Shown: positions 1-12,663, numbered from the stretch's first letter. The stretch is DNA of 64,000 nucleotides from Hypholoma sublateritium FD-334 SS-4 (GCA_000827495.1 KN817522.1:372001-436000), one strand, 5' to 3'. Numbers and translations: made by a program. Notes: generated by a model from the letters alone, not told the origin.

Positions 1-581
1 CTCATCCAGCGCGTCGACGTCTTCGCTGGTCAACACGGTGCGCGCTTTATTCTGCTCGAGCAGTGCAAAATCAAGGCCTTTGACAAGGATAGAGTGTTCA
101 CCGTCGCCTCCGAGGTACTTGCGCTGTTCATCGACCTGATGTACGCCATTTAGACAGATTCCCATTCGCACAACGCATTGTACCGTACCGTCTCTTTATC
201 TTCATCAGCGTTTTTCTTCTCGAACTCCTCGAGCACCGCTTCAACGTGGGCGTAATCGTTGCCGTCGCCGCCGCGCCGCTCCGATGCGCGGTCGCGGTAC
301 TTCGAGTCCTGCGCCTTCTTCACGGTGCGCGGCTTGAACGCCGCCTGCGATGCACTGGCTGTCTTCCTTCGCGCTTGTAAGAACGGCACTCAGCATACAC
401 ATGGACCGACGGACTTACTTTTTCGGCGGTGGTGCAGTCAGAGAGATGCGCGAGCGCGAGCCGCCTCCAAGGACAGCCGGGGCGCCTGTTCGCGGCGTCT
501 GTAGAAGCTGGCGGAATGAGTCCTACGAGAGCATAAGTTGTAATACGTACTTCAATACTTAGCAAAACGAACCTGGTCCAT
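1..581 (-). CDS. RED/IK-type spliceosome-associated protein, N-terminal part (partial)
   Basis: Homologue of RED (IK, SMU-2), a protein associated with the spliceosomal B complex. Four exons fit: 573-581 (MDQ), 419-522, 189-354 and 1-135, the last running off the left edge. Exon 2 begins DSFRQLLQTPR and ends in a PPPK run. Exon 3 holds AAFKPRTVKKAQDSKYRDRA, the start of the RED_N domain. Exon 4 continues EQRKYLGGDGEHSILVKGLD and FALLEQNKAR, which are family signatures. Introns are about 50-65 nt and join in frame. The nine-base first exon is typical of basidiomycete gene models and would be missed by ORF scanning. The C-terminal half, including any RED repeats, lies outside the window. The family call is confident; the very short exon 1 is the least certain part. 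Confidence 0.85.
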
Positions 582-1736
582 TATCTTTGTCTTCACCCGG
601 TCTTCGTCTAAGTACCTGGGATTGTCGCCAAAGTACGTAGCCGGAGGATAGACTACAAAGAACTTCGGAGGCTGGCCTACTAGTGTGGGTGACCGATCAG
701 CAAATGAGCTGTATTGGCTTTCTAAAGAACAGGCTAGCGGGGTATGTAGCTGAGAAACTGCCAGTGGCAGTAAGTCGGTAAAATGCAAGGCATTGAAGTC
801 ACGGCTGCCCCGTCCCGCCGGCCGTCAACATAGCCGTCCGTAATTACCGCGCCTACAGTAAACTTAAACCCCATACTAAATAATAATTTGCATAAGCCGT
901 TCAAGGACACAAGAGCCTCGCCACTTGTTCTCATAGTCCTTAGCACCGTCAGAAAGCTGGAAAATTGTATAAAGTGTATTATGATACAAAGGGGGATGCC
1001 CATTTATTTCACCTGTATTTCATTACGGGACTCGTTTGGAGTCGTTCACATTCTTCTTCGTCGTTATCTCTGGTCGCTTGTTAACCTGGATGACATATCA
1101 TGGTTAGCGTGCAGAAGCAGAAGTGGGGAGGGATAGGGACGTGCCTATTCTCTTTCTCTCTATTCCCTCTAAAGCAAAAATGCAACAAAGCATGGATGAA
1201 AAGCCACCCAGGATCCTTGAGACCTAATATATAATGAAGAGAAAGAGTCCATAGCGTAACAATGACCGCCGCGTGCAGATTGAGTGGGGGTAGGGAGAGT
1301 GATAGGGTGACAGGGTTTATGCAAGGCGGCCCGCAGGGTTCGCGCAGATGAACAGAGATGGGCAACGTAAAGGAAGGTGCACGCCAGGAAGCGACGACAT
1401 GTAGAAAGGTAAGTAAGTACGCAGCGGGAAGAAAACACTGGGATTAAAGATGGCTAATGTGTATAGATTCGTGAAGGCGGTCCAGAAGACGGCGTTGGAG
1501 ATGCGGGGGAAGAAGGTAAAAACTCCACACACATAACGGAAGCCGTGGAGTGGTCCAGGTGTGGCTCAAGGTTGCGTTGGTCCGATTGATGACCATGTCA
1601 AACACAATGCATAGAAGCTCATCTACCCTGAGAGCATGAGAATGAACTCTCAGACACGACGAAGAGATCGGGAAAAGTAAGTGGGAAAGGATGACGATTA
1701 TGACAAGTTTCTGTTCATTTGTTAAGCACATTGCAA
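582..1736. other. Intergenic region, no gene recognised
   Basis: This 1.15-kb stretch lies upstream of the minus-strand RED gene and downstream of CDC55. Reading frames are short and show no family signature or convincing splice chain. It should hold the RED promoter and the CDC55 3' UTR. Nothing else was seen. Confidence 0.4.
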
Positions 1737-3584
1737 TCAAGCGGCACTATACAAGAACAGATTGTTTGTCGCCGCAATCTGGGAAAATTTAAATTATGAG
1801 AATGTTGCTCTGGCGTGGAAAAACTATGACATACCGCAATGGTGTTTTCCCTAGGATGCCAGCTCGCGTGCAGGATCTTCTTGTTGAAGTCAAGCGGTTC
1901 CAGTTGCATCGCATCCCTTAGTCCCCCTGCTCTCGGTCCATTCTTTACGCCAGGCTTCCCAGGTAATGGTCCTCCGATTTTCTTGGCTTTGAAGGCCGAT
2001 TTATCAGCCTGCAGTACCACATCATTTAAGGTATCGGTGTCGTATATCCGGAAGTAGTTGTGGTAAGAACCCGTCAACACGTGCCTGTGGGTGGGAAGCC
2101 GATCAGTATACAACTCAAGCGAAGAAGTGACGTCGGAAGCCTAAAAGAGCAAACATTGAGAAAATACAAGTATAGATATACATACTTGTCATCGCCGCCC
2201 CAAATGCACTCGAATTTATCGAAGATACAGTCGTTCTCGTAGAGATCGCAAAGCTTCCCTCGTAGATGATCATGAATTGGAATGGTCTTGACGGGGCGTG
2301 ATTCCATATTTATGTCCCATATTTTCAGTGATAGATAGTCACGGGAGAGAATATATCGCCCATCGTGGCTAAACTTAACATCGGATATGGAGGAGATGAT
2401 TTCAGAGAAAAAGGAGCGAGTGCTTGGATCTTCCTCCTCTTCAAAGCCTAGAGACAAAATGAGTTACAATCTCCCGGATCCGGAGTGCGGCGTACATTTC
2501 GCGTGACGATCACAAAGAGCTGAATCCCGCATATCCGCGAGTTTGATGTTGCTTTTTGAGCTCGAGTACATGAAGAGATTGCATTGTGTGGGGTGAAATT
2601 CGGTAGCGGTGATAACTTCTGTAAGCTCCTCCATATTTACAGGTTTGATATCAACGATATCTGATTAGGAATGTCACAATTTCATTTGTAATCAGATAGG
2701 GCAGAGCGGCACAGGGTATGCGACACTTACTAAAGCTCTGGTCACTGGTGTTGAGGTTCCAGAGATTAATGCGCAGATCGTCCGCAGAAATGTATGTTTC
2801 TTGGTCAGAGTTGACGGAAATGGAATGGATGTGGTAGGCATGGGCGTTAGAATAAACTTTCCGGGGTACAGCGGCTATGATATTGTCTTGTTGGGTCATG
2901 CGAGGCAACCGCAAGTGGCTTGTACTTGAGGGTGCTGGCATAGGCCGCTGGCCATCGAAATGATTGGATTCGGATACTACCCGCAGTGATTTCTCGAAAA
3001 CTTTCCAAAGCTTTATCGTTTTGTCTGCACAATTATGATATTAGCAATACTCCTGGGCAGACCACTAGATAACGCTACCGTTTGTTGAGAGCAGAAAGTG
3101 TGCAGAGTTCTGTCGCTTGCACCACTTGATCTTGTTAATCTTCTCTTCGATTTCCAGCGATTTTAGATAATCAAATTCTGGCTCATGGGACTGGAACTCG
3201 GTATAGAATTTGTATTCGCAGCCTTTTTTCTAAGAGAGCGCTTGAGCATTGAATCAAAGACAAGGAGTCTAGGAGGGATCTTCGGTGCCACGGAATGAGG
3301 ACGAACCATTTCATTTCGTTCGAATAAAACCACGCGACCACCTTTATCTCCAGTGGCGAGGTAGTTTCCTGTTGAATCGAACTCGACGGTGGATATAATA
3401 TCAGCTGAGAGGGAGAATTCATTAGCGGCAAGATGCAGCAGGGGCCAGTGGAGCGAGTAGCGTGACGACTGCACGACAAGAATGGCAGGATTTTGAACAT
3501 ACCTTCTGTGATGTCGTCTACATCGCCCTTGTCGCCAAAGCATTGGGCAAATCGCCAGCCTCCCGAGCCTGAGGGGTCTTCCAT
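1737..3584 (-). CDS. CDC55: Protein phosphatase 2A regulatory subunit B (B55/CDC55), WD40
   Basis: Regulatory B55 subunit that targets the PP2A catalytic core to substrates in cell-cycle and septation control. The protein begins [20 protein letters not shown] followed by DVDDITE, then [10 protein letters not shown] and [17 protein letters not shown], the invariant start of B55 proteins. Later exons give [46 protein letters not shown], the segment around 2290-2450 ([20 protein letters not shown]) and the C-terminal [20 protein letters not shown] ending at a TGA at 1737-1739. Several introns of about 50-70 nt split the gene. It is the divergent partner of COX9, with 292 bp between the two start codons. 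No damage was seen. B55 is normally one gene per fungal genome. Confidence 0.93.
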
Positions 3585-3876
3585 GGTCGTAGGTGGTGTC
3601 ACGCGGTGAGTGAGATGGAGGTGAAGATTGCAAGGATTTCCTGCGTTTCTTGTGTGTGTCTTGGGCAAATGTTGCTGTCTGGAACGATGAGGCAGAGGAT
3701 GGGATGATGAAGTGGAGAAAGCTCTGGAGGACGGAGATTGGATGCGGCGTGTGCAATGCGAGGACAACGCCTCCTGTGAGCCTCCGTGACTTGCTGATGT
3801 AATTATTTGGCGACGCCTATTTGGCCCAACCCGACATCTCCCTTCTGGAGCACGTACCCCTCTAAACAAAACAACG
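3585..3876. promoter_or_regulatory. Shared divergent promoter of CDC55 (-) and COX9 (+)
   Basis: The 292 bp between the two ATGs must carry both core promoters. No clear TATA box was found for either gene. The assignment rests only on the gene layout. Confidence 0.5.
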
Positions 3877-4179
3877 ATGGCCATTGCTCCCATTACCGGA
3901 AAACTCAGGAAGCGCTTCTGGCTCGACGTTGGCACCGCCTTGGCCCTCGGAATCAGCGGAGGATACGCCTACTGGTAAGTGCACCCTAGCATCTCGTGGT
4001 TCGGTTTGCTGATGTCGCAAACAGGTATGGATACCACTTGAAGGCTCGTGAGTTAATGCATTCAAATGTGCCATCCGAATTCGCCTTCTCAATCTCAGTC
4101 TCGTTATTTCTCTCTAGTTGCTCGCCAGGAGAACTTCTACATCAAGCTCGAGAAGGAAAGGGCACGGAATGTAGAGTAG
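3877..4179 (+). CDS. COX9: Cytochrome c oxidase subunit VIIa (Cox9-type)
   Basis: Small nuclear-encoded subunit of mitochondrial complex IV. Three exons (3877-3974, 4025-4047, 4118-4179) splice to 60 residues, almost the length of yeast Cox9 (59). The protein starts MAIAPITGKLRKRFWLDVG, close to the yeast start MTIAPITG. It has one membrane segment (ALALGISGGYAYWYGYHL) and a charged tail, ARQENFYIKLEKERARNVE. Donors are gtaagt and gtgagt. Because exon 2 is 23 nt, ORF tracking alone misses this gene. Identification is from the N-terminal motif, size and single-span topology. Confidence 0.88.
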
Positions 4180-4376
4180 ATCAATGCGAGGGAATTGTGG
4201 GCAGCTATCCATACCCAACCTCCGACCACCCGTGTTAGAATTCTAGATCAGCCCAGACCAAACTCAGACCGCCTGTTCAAACCATTCGACGCGTCAATTA
4301 TATGTGAAACAAGCAACATCTCTACACTATGTATGTGATATAAATCCAGAAAATAAGTTAGGTTGGGACGTGCAGT

Positions 4377-6007
4377 TCATGATCTGCTGTGGTATCCTAG
4401 ACGCCGCAACTCTTCGCAACTAGGAATGACTTCCTTCTCAATCTTCTTCACCTTCTCCCAGTCTGTCCCAATTCCAAATATACCAACTTCTGCCTCCTTC
4501 CGTCGCTCCTTTCGATCAGTGTTTGCTCGACAGTCAGCATAAAGGTCTTGTGTGTATATCCGTTCCACAGTATCTTCGAATTTCTTGAGTGCGGGGCCAC
4601 GCTTTTTCCCCTTGCCGTGAACAACTTTTCGCGTCTTTGGCGCAGGTTTTGTCTTCGTGTTGTCTTGCTGTTTCTCCCCACTAGGTGCGTCCGTAGGGGT
4701 GATCACTTCCTCCAGAATTCGTCCAATTTTGGTTCCTTCTTTGGCCATTTCAGCGCCTATTATTGGATGGCTGGCGAATTCGGCTTTGTTCACGAAATAT
4801 GGTACTCCCAGTCCGCCCGTCTCCATTTCCGTGTTGTATTTTGCGGTACTCGTAAAAGCGAATCGAGGATCGGGTGTCGGCGGAGTGGTAAACAGATTAG
4901 GCAGTGATGAGAGCATTGAAAACCCGAAAAGGAGAAGGAGGGGAAGGAGTTGTACCAGTAGAGATCGTGGCTCCGCATTTTGACCTTCGGCAGGTGCCCC
5001 TCGCGCGTATGTTTGCCTTTGGAACCCATTTCCACCAAAAGTGAAGACCGCTGAATATCCAACTGTTAGACTAATCACGCGTAAAAGACTTATGAACGCA
5101 CTGGGACCGCCCCCAAAGCTTGTGGCGAAACCGGGTCCAAACCCCCCGCCGCCTCCGCCTCCACCAAAGAACATATTAAACAGGTCCTCGGGGCTGAGTT
5201 CGCCATCGAACTGGGCCCCTCTCGAAGAAAATCCGGAGGCCCGCGACGACATACCACCTGTACGGTCCTCTGGGTCGGTCCCGCTATCATATATAGCCCT
5301 TTTTTGAGGATCTGGATGGACAAGACAGTTAGCGCGCACCTCGTTCCTTATAAATTTGCAAGCGTACCCGATAGCACCTGGAATGCTTTCGACACCACTA
5401 GCAATAGGGATGGTCAGTAATAGTTAACGACAATAATCAAGGGCAACAGACATTTAAACGCTTCATCGGCACCTGGCGCCCCGTTCTTATCTGGATGCAG
5501 AGCCAAAGCCAGCTGTTACCGCGCCGTTAATGCACGAATATGTATCAAGTGGCAGGACATGCTCACCTTCCTGTATGCTTTCTTGATCTCGGCGTCTTCG
5601 CACTCCTTTTTCACAGCCAGTATCTCATAGTACTCTGTGACCTTACACACCCGCACCCTTTTAACGATTGCCATCTGTTCTTGGGTGTACTCTCTCTTCT
5701 CCCCGCCCATGCCACCGGCGGTGCCGTTCCCGGTCGCCTTTGACTGCTGGCGGTGCTTGAGGCCCGCTGCGGAGGGGTGCTCCTCTGTCTGTGACCCAGC
5801 CGACGCCGAAGCGTCCCCGTCACCCCCTGACGAGGACGAGGAGGCTGCGGCCTTGTTGATCGCGGCTAGAAGCCTCGTCGCCTCCGGCGTCTCGTAAAGC
5901 GCTATGGACTTAAGACAGAATTTGCGCGCCGAGGGAATGTTGTCCGCGTTATAGTGCTTCTGGGCGATGGCCAGGCAACGCACTGCTTCGTCTTTATTGC
6001 CCTCCAT
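4377..6007 (-). CDS. ER-membrane J-protein, DNAJB12/DNAJB14/HLJ1 type
   Basis: Type II Hsp40 co-chaperone of the ER membrane that recruits Hsp70 for ER-associated degradation. The order of parts is diagnostic. An N-terminal MEGNKDEAVRCLAIAQKHY helix region matches the DNAJB12 start. A J domain runs from TEYYEILAVKKECEDAEIKK through an intact HPD (LALALHPDKNG, near 5490) to SDPQKRAIYDSG. A Gly/Phe-rich stretch with eight consecutive glycines follows near 5145-5170, then one hydrophobic span (LLVQLLPLLLLFGFSMLSSL) and the C-terminal DUF1977 region. The J domain is split by several introns. The frame stays open upstream to an ATG at 6121, which would add 38 residues; the start at 6007 was chosen because the family begins there. 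Confidence 0.88.
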
Positions 6008-6201
6008 TGCGCGGAAGATGGCGTTCGCGGATGGGCTGCTCAGAGTAACCGTGGGCTGTGGGGGACGTGGAACGAAGTGGTAATTATTTAATTTTCTAAG
6101 CCCCTTAGACTTGCCGGCCACTTAGCAGATAACTCGGGCCGCCGGCGATTGCACCTTCTTCCCAGATGTGTGATATGTAATCCATATTTCTCTCGCCTCG
6201 A

Positions 6202-8010
6202 ATGCCAGCACCGACTCCGGCTGTGCCAGACAAGTCCAGGCCTGATGGTACGGAAGAAAACCCAGAGCTCATCAGATTTCGTGAGGAATGGCTAGCAGAG
6301 CTCCGCAAACAGGGCAAGGTGTTGCGCGCCGCCCAGGAAACTTTTACCGTGACTTCTAAAGAAGAGAATATACCAAAACCCGTGGCGTCAGACGGCCAAG
6401 CCATACCGCTTCATTCCTCTGAACCAACCACCAACCAGCCACCAGCGCCTCATGTCTCTGAAATAACGTCCACTTCCCAGCAGGCGGCCAAGGTTGCCAC
6501 CCATCCAGCTGTAAAGAATGGCGAGATCGTCAAGCAATTCCCCGCGTCGAAGGTGGTTCAAAACGCTCTGGAAGTATACAGACGCGCCATTGACCACGAG
6601 CAACGCGGTGAATTGGACGAGGCCCTGCTACTCTACCGGCAGGCTTTCCGACTGGTATGTGCGACTCCTCGATATGTCGACGACCCGCCGGCTCAAATGA
6701 AACATTCCTCCAGAATGATAACGTGGACCGTGCCTACCATCGCGAGCAGATGCTCAAGTCCATTGTGAAGGATCAGAAAGAGGCAACGCACAACAGGGCG
6801 CTCTCGGCCGAGGCCGAAGATCTGTCTGCTAGCTTTGAGAGCACGGTCACTATCAAACCAGTTGCCAAAAAGGCAGAAGTTGCTACGGTGACAGGACCTC
6901 TCGCTAGCCTAATCCAGAGCTATGCCACCGACCTGAGATTTGAACCAGAGAACGAATTGGAGCCCATTCTCTTGACTACGATTCCAGAGGAGTTGTTGGT
7001 GGCAATCATCAGCAAGTTAGATCCCACCTCTGTGGAACGTTTCGCTAGGGTGTGCAAGAAGGCTAGGATTTTGACATTGGATTCCGGGATATGGAGGTGT
7101 GCAGCTAATGCATTACTCGCCCATAATTTCTGATAAATTTGACAGACCTCTCGTCCGCCATACGTACCAACCTCCTCAAATACCTGATATAACTATGTTG
7201 CTCTCCGCTATTGAAATGCGCTCATTCGACTACCGACGTGTTTTCATCGAACACCCACGGTTGCGCTTGGATGGGGTTTACATCGCAACTTGCCACTACA
7301 TGTAAAGCAGTGTTTTTCTCGACCATCCCTCCCTGACTGTGATTTATTGCCAGCCGGCCAGGTCTCAGCGAAAACCATTGGGTCAATGTAAGAATTTTAT
7401 TCAAATGCATTCCAATCAACTAAAAAGATTCGATATTTAGATCAGCCATCTCATTACATATCATCGCTACCTGTAATACCCCGAAACGTTCCACCCTTTC
7501 GTTTTAAGTAATTAACACATTTCGTTCAGACGGTTTTTCGCCAATGGACAAGTCCTGTCCCTTCTAGCAAACGAAGAACACGCACCTCAACAAGTCATAC
7601 CTCTTTTAAAGCCAGCACTGAGAATGAAGGTCAGACACACTGATTGTCTATCCATATGCACATCCTAACATGTAGTGTCCGCTGCACAGGGTCTTTTCCT
7701 GGGCCAGTGGCGATTAACGGGCACCACCATTCACCTCTCCAACCTCGTCGACGCAAGCGGCCGGTTTGCCGTCCCTGGGGTTGACGAACCGCCCATAGAA
7801 ATGGCATCTACCATTACGCTCACTTCAGGCGTCCAAATGCGCTACGTATTTACTATGACGCTTGATTTGCGCTCGCGGCCGCTCGGGCGCTGGAACCGGA
7901 TGGACATCCAGTCGTACGACTCAGTGAACATAGAGACCGGCGATGTCCACCCCGTCGCGCTCAAGCATGAGCGGCCATTCTGGTTCTCGAAGGTCAGGTC
8001 GTATGCATAG
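6202..8010 (+). CDS. F-box protein, FBXO9/Hrt3/Pof7 family
   Basis: Predicted substrate receptor of an SCF ubiquitin ligase. The N-terminal part has a TPR/MIT-like helical segment (NALEVYRRAIDHEQRGELDE then ALLLYRQAF, about 6560-6655). After an intron comes an F-box near 6960-7100 (LLTTIPEELLVAIISKLDP, VERFARVCKKAR, GIWR). The next exon gives RHTYQPPQIP and the FBXO9-type signature RRVFIEHPRLRLDGVYIAT (about 7225-7292). The last exon, from about 7680, carries FLGQWRLTG, the MRYVFTMTLDLRSRPLGRWN block and an ending in FWFSKVRSYA. That domain order matches yeast Hrt3 and human FBXO9. It is divergent from the J-protein gene, with 194 bp between start codons. Exon edges between 7290 and 7680 are the least certain. 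Confidence 0.85.
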
Positions 8011-8239
8011 AGGGCATTGACAAGGAACCCAAATCCCAGAGGATGATTCCGCAGCTATGCATGTATTATAGCATAGAATTTTGAGAAGTAGTACATTCCG
8101 AAGGTAGCGCATGCGTGAAAGGGATGAAATCCGTTATTATAACTGTGCCAACTTAAAACTCGGTCAAATAGTTAATGTATATAGTATACGATCAGATATG
8201 GCATAGTGCATGATGCAGATATCCAGATAATGAGGGGTT

Positions 8240-10742
8240 TCAATACGCAACATAGGCTACGCAGAGAAGAGGAAATCCGGCGTAGAGTCCTAGCCAAAAC
8301 ACGACGTTGCCCATCAATTTATTTTGCTTAATCGCAGGCATGCGCCCGACCATGATCAACGGGATTTGGATCAGCTACAGAAAGCAAAGATGATAAATGG
8401 TAGTACAAAGGGACACTAGATTGATCACTCGCCTGAAGGATGAATAGATACATTCTGGCCGACAATTCACGATGTAAGCGACGGCTGCCACTTTATAAGA
8501 GATAATCGCCGCTTACCTGATCTTTCGCGTCACAACCACCATGACTAGTTCATGCGCGCATGCGCTGATCAGAAATGTGATAAACATTGCCGTTGTTTTC
8601 GAAAGACGGTAGCTGAGGATCGTTGCAGTATACACGTGTCGTAGCAGGAATGTGTGAACTGGCTTATTCCATTTTCGCGAGAACTCGTCCCATGATGTCG
8701 AGTTCCACCTATTACGTTGCACAGTTAATGACAAGGTCGAAATGGCGGACGAAAGCGATGTTCGTACTACACCAATCATCAGCAGGGGCTGCGCAAGGCA
8801 AGGATGAAACATACCCAGTCTTCGTAGAATTGTCGATCCGCAAAACTTTGGGAGTGGCGATCTATCAGAATTATTTTCCAACTAAGGCCAAGATATGGAC
8901 GCACTAAGATAATTCCGCGAAGCCATTACATATGCATTCTGCAGACGTAAGATGTTAATGTCCCATCTAATCAAGAGTATAACATACCGAATATGATGTA
9001 AAATAGCAGCAAGTATGCCATCATGAATGGTAGCGCTAGATCCAGTAAGGACCGCAGGAAGGATTGGTCGGCTGTTGGTGTATATGGTAGGATGAAACTT
9101 TCCGTGACAGAGTAAAGAAGGGCGAAGGTCCCGAAAGTGGCAACCTAGAGGCGTCGCTTTCTAGCCGCGATGATATTTTTCAGAAATTACACGTACGGTT
9201 TTCTCGAAGACATACAATGGTCGGATTCTATGAGGTCGTATCTTCAGCAGTGGCGACACGGTGTTCAAAGGTGTAACGTACCGGTCGGTTCGAGGGTATT
9301 CAAGCTCGTATACTAGCGTAGGAATTAACTGGTACACGGCAAATCCCTTCCAGGTGATTGTGTCTGGCCACTTGATACCAGTCGGGGTGCTGACCATCTC
9401 GCTCTGCAGTTCAGAGTAGTCATTGGCCATGGCAGATATTTCGGCATTGGGATGTGCGACAAGTGGGTGCGGCACAAAACCCTCTGGTAGATCCTCCTCT
9501 ACAACGAATGTGGACGCACCATCCGCGCTGTCGGTCGATATACGCTTATTCACTGAGCGCAGGCCAACATCTTCATCGCGCATGCGTGTGTTGGGGCCAT
9601 TCTGCGCCGCAACGGTGACAAGACGCTTTCGAAGGGCGTTTGCGGTCTTGGCGTCTACATATGACGTTGAGGATCCTTCAGGGACCTTCGGCGTGCCGAT
9701 GGGAGTCGGTTCATGCGTACTACTGTTACCAGCGCTGCCGTTCGGAGGCGTAGAAAGTTCGGACGGACTCCGCTGGGCGTCTATTTTTGCTTGAGCTAGT
9801 GCAACAGCATTATCCCAGCTACCAACTGCCTCTGTTGCCTTTCTGAGGCGATACATGAGTTTTTCGGAACGGTGTTGAACATATTGCATCTGTCCGTTGA
9901 CGGTGATGTACGAATGCATCTTCATGATCATGACCTGGTAAAGCGCGTCAGAAAAGTTAGAAATTTAGAATTGAATGACGCGCACCAGCGAATGTAGTGT
10001 TAGAAAGCCTGATTGTACCCATGGCCAGTTTCTAGAAACGTCGTTAGGATTCAAATATACATTGCATGACGCAGGATCCACACCTATTAAAAGTCCAGCT
10101 AATGGCGCTAAACAGGATTGTTGTCTGCAATAGATGTTGTAATACCACCCCTGTCCAGTAGTAGCGTATCCAGCCATTCTTCAAAGCCAGGGCAAATGGG
10201 ACACAGATTCCCGTGCTAAGCACCAGGACCGCGTCGCTGAGCGCGAGAGTCACCGCATCTTGAGAGAACATGGCGGCGAAAGCCAAGTTGAGGGGGCGGC
10301 CACTCGTTTCTATACTGCGGACGTAGGATTGCACCGTGAATATGAAGATAGATATCCAGAAAAGAGAGAAAAAGCCCTATGTAAATGTCATGTCAGATTC
10401 ACCGTTCTAAAGAAAGTTGGCCAAACATACGCGAAACTCATTGGTCGACGAGCGGTCATTGTTGATATCAAATACCGACTTTCGAGGTGTGAAAGTAATC
10501 AGCGCCCGCAGTTTCTTTGAAGTCTTTGACCGATATGGTTTCGATACGTAGATCGTGCCGGTAGTTGTTTCGAAACCGCCGCTGGCCTTGTAAGCGGCTG
10601 TGGCTGAGCTATTTGTCGATGGCACTGGCATCGAGGGAGGGGGGTCGTCGAGAGGAAGAGTGCCACGGATGGCGCACCTTGCTCCCAGGTAACTCTGGGC
10701 AGTAGCCACCATTGTCGCGCGTTTCACAACATCAGAGGACAT
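8240..10742 (-). CDS. Sterol O-acyltransferase (ARE1/ARE2, MBOAT family)
   Basis: ER multi-pass enzyme that esterifies sterols with fatty acyl-CoA for storage in lipid droplets. The FYxDWWN motif is present, split by an intron (FYEDW then WNSTSWDEFSRKWNKPVH, about 8710-8830). The proposed catalytic histidine lies in ISACAHELVMVVVTRKIR near 8550. Upstream exons give WPWVQSGFLTLHSLVMIMKM (HSY follows), as in yeast Are proteins, and several membrane spans. The last exon ends in GLYAGFPLLCVAYVAY with a TGA at 8240-8242. There are at least seven exons. The frame is open to an ATG at 10814; 10742 (MSSDVVKRAT) was preferred, without proof. DGAT1 is the nearest alternative, but the long cytosolic region and the motif form favour a sterol acyltransferase. 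Confidence 0.85.
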
Positions 10743-11319
10743 TACGTCATCTAAGCATCGTTCCGAGCGTGGCGGGCCGCCCGTTGCCCGCTGGTCCTGG
10801 CACACTCTTACCAATCCTTCTTAGGGTAAATCCTGCCCAGGCTCCATACCTCTCGGCATACATATCATCCTACTCCTGATCCTTCAGTCGCGATATCGCC
10901 CGATAGGTATTCTTATCGTCGCTGAATACTCGGTCTGGGTTGCCTGGAAGCCATCAATCTGACGGGATTCGCATGAGGCTCGAAGCACCGCTGGCCGCGT
11001 GAACTCGGAGCGCGGATGAAGAGCACTTTGTCTCCGTTTCTAACGCCCCTCGTTTACAAAAATGGTCGATAACGCCATTTGACGACAGGGCCTCATACCC
11101 TATCTCACTGCCTGGGCTCGGACTCCCCCGACTTATCGCGATGTGTTCGAGCTTGTTGTCAACAGTGTGTCAAACTTTGGTTGAGCCGCATATGCTGTTC
11201 GGGTTTACTTTTTTACCTCCCTTCGGATACTGAGGTGGCATCACTCTTTTTTTCACGACTCTCATCGTCCAGGCGGCTGCCTGCTGCTAGCACCTCCCAC
11301 ACCCGATCCCCCAGTAGCT
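10743..11319. other. Divergent intergenic region between sterol acyltransferase and F-box gene
   Basis: This 577-bp gap separates two divergently transcribed genes and should contain both promoters. It includes pyrimidine-rich runs near 11200-11300. No other gene or repeat was recognised. Confidence 0.4.
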
Positions 11320-12663
11320 ATGTCAGACGAAAAGCTGTGCCCCGAGCTTTTCGATTATATCATCGACTTCTTGCACGACGACGAGACCGCGCTGCGCTCC
11401 TGCGCCCTCGTTTGTCGGTCTTGGGTCCCAACCAGCCGTATTCATCTCTTTCATCAATTGAGCCTCACTGGATGCCCCAGCAAGGCATCCCTTGGTTGGG
11501 TGCCTGACACCGCATGCCGCCAGATATACGGAACACTTGTATCCTCTCCACACCTCGCAGGGTACATCAACAAGGTATCCGTCAGCGAGACCGACCTTTA
11601 CCAGCCAGCGAATTATCGATGGGTCAGCGGTGAAATCATGTTCCCCCCACTCCTCAAGAAATTGAACGCCCTGAAAGAGCTTGAATTCAACTTTCCGGTT
11701 CCAGGCAACGCTGACCCAAAGACAGTCTGGTCCACAATGGTGTTCAAAGACATCAGCGACGCGATGAAGACGCTCACGCTCCGATCATTTACCCTCCGCC
11801 AATTCGCGTTTACGAACCTCGCCGAATTCATCAAAGTCCTGGAGTCGTGGAAACATCTGGAGACGCTCCAGCTCGACAGTGTTGACGTATACACTCCAAA
11901 CCACCTGTCAGCCTCTGCATTAGACCAAGCTCTTGACCTCCAAATCCTCACTCCAACCCAAACTCATCAACACGAGCAGAAAGCGAGCTTTCGACATCTA
12001 CTCCTGAAGTCTAACAATTCTTCGCTCTTCATTCCAATTCTACTGCACGCTCGGTCGCCTCTGGACTTGTCTGGCCTTACCTCTCTAATGATTAATATTA
12101 CTTCCGACAACTACGGTAATGTTCTCGACCTCCTCAAGTATACCCCGAACGTAGAGATCCTAGAGTTGGAAATAGAAACCATTTGTAAGCTTCATATCCT
12201 CTTCTATCCATTTTACTGGACTTACCAACGCGATTTAGTTGATTATGAAGCACACCTAGAGAATAGAGGCACTATAGATCTGCATTCGATGCCTTCTCTC
12301 AAGAAACTTTCCTTGCAAATTAGCCTCCTCCTCGGACGAATAGAACCAATGTCGTGGATGTTACCATTTTTCTCTACGGTCGCCCCAGGAAACGTCATCG
12401 CTGACCTACTCATCAAATGCGTCGTGGACAAACCGCCGCCGACCGTCACAGTCCAAGCTCTCGATAACTCTTTGGCAGGGTGGAGAGCATTCGACGATCT
12501 GCTTTCGCAACAAACGTTTTCGACATTGAAGCGCTTTAGATTAGATTTTGCGCTGGACAACGCTTTCGGCGACCAGTCCATCGACGAAATATTGAACGAG
12601 TATATCAAGCAATTGCCCGGTCTCAACGGAAAGGGACTTTTAGAGGTTTGCAAGGTTCGGTAG
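11320..12663 (+). CDS. F-box domain protein (447 aa, single exon)
   Basis: The protein starts MSDEKLCPELFDYIIDFLHD and continues to ALVCRSWVPTSRIHLFHQ, a standard agaricomycete F-box (residues about 5-45) that should bind Skp1. The remaining 400 residues are leucine-rich with LRR-like spacing (LKELEF, LETLQL, LTSLMI, VEILELEIETI, LKKLSLQI) but no crisp repeat consensus. This pattern is typical of the large, fast-evolving F-box families of mushroom fungi, where the C-terminal part is thought to select substrates. It is one exon with no frameshift. The substrate is unknown. Confidence 0.85.
   Translation: MSDEKLCPELFDYIIDFLHDDETALRSCALVCRSWVPTSRIHLFHQLSLTGCPSKASLGWVPDTACRQIYGTLVSSPHLAGYINKVSVSETDLYQPANYRWVSGEIMFPPLLKKLNALKELEFNFPVPGNADPKTVWSTMVFKDISDAMKTLTLRSFTLRQFAFTNLAEFIKVLESWKHLETLQLDSVDVYTPNHLSASALDQALDLQILTPTQTHQHEQKASFRHLLLKSNNSSLFIPILLHARSPLDLSGLTSLMINITSDNYGNVLDLLKYTPNVEILELEIETICKLHILFYPFYWTYQRDLVDYEAHLENRGTIDLHSMPSLKKLSLQISLLLGRIEPMSWMLPFFSTVAPGNVIADLLIKCVVDKPPPTVTVQALDNSLAGWRAFDDLLSQQTFSTLKRFRLDFALDNAFGDQSIDEILNEYIKQLPGLNGKGLLEVCKVR

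Noticed and set aside
3183..3935. Minus-strand open frame of 250 codons overlapping the CDC55 start
   Set aside because: CDC55 coding and its introns explain this stretch in another frame; the frame lacks any family signature and crosses COX9 exon 1 on the opposite strand.
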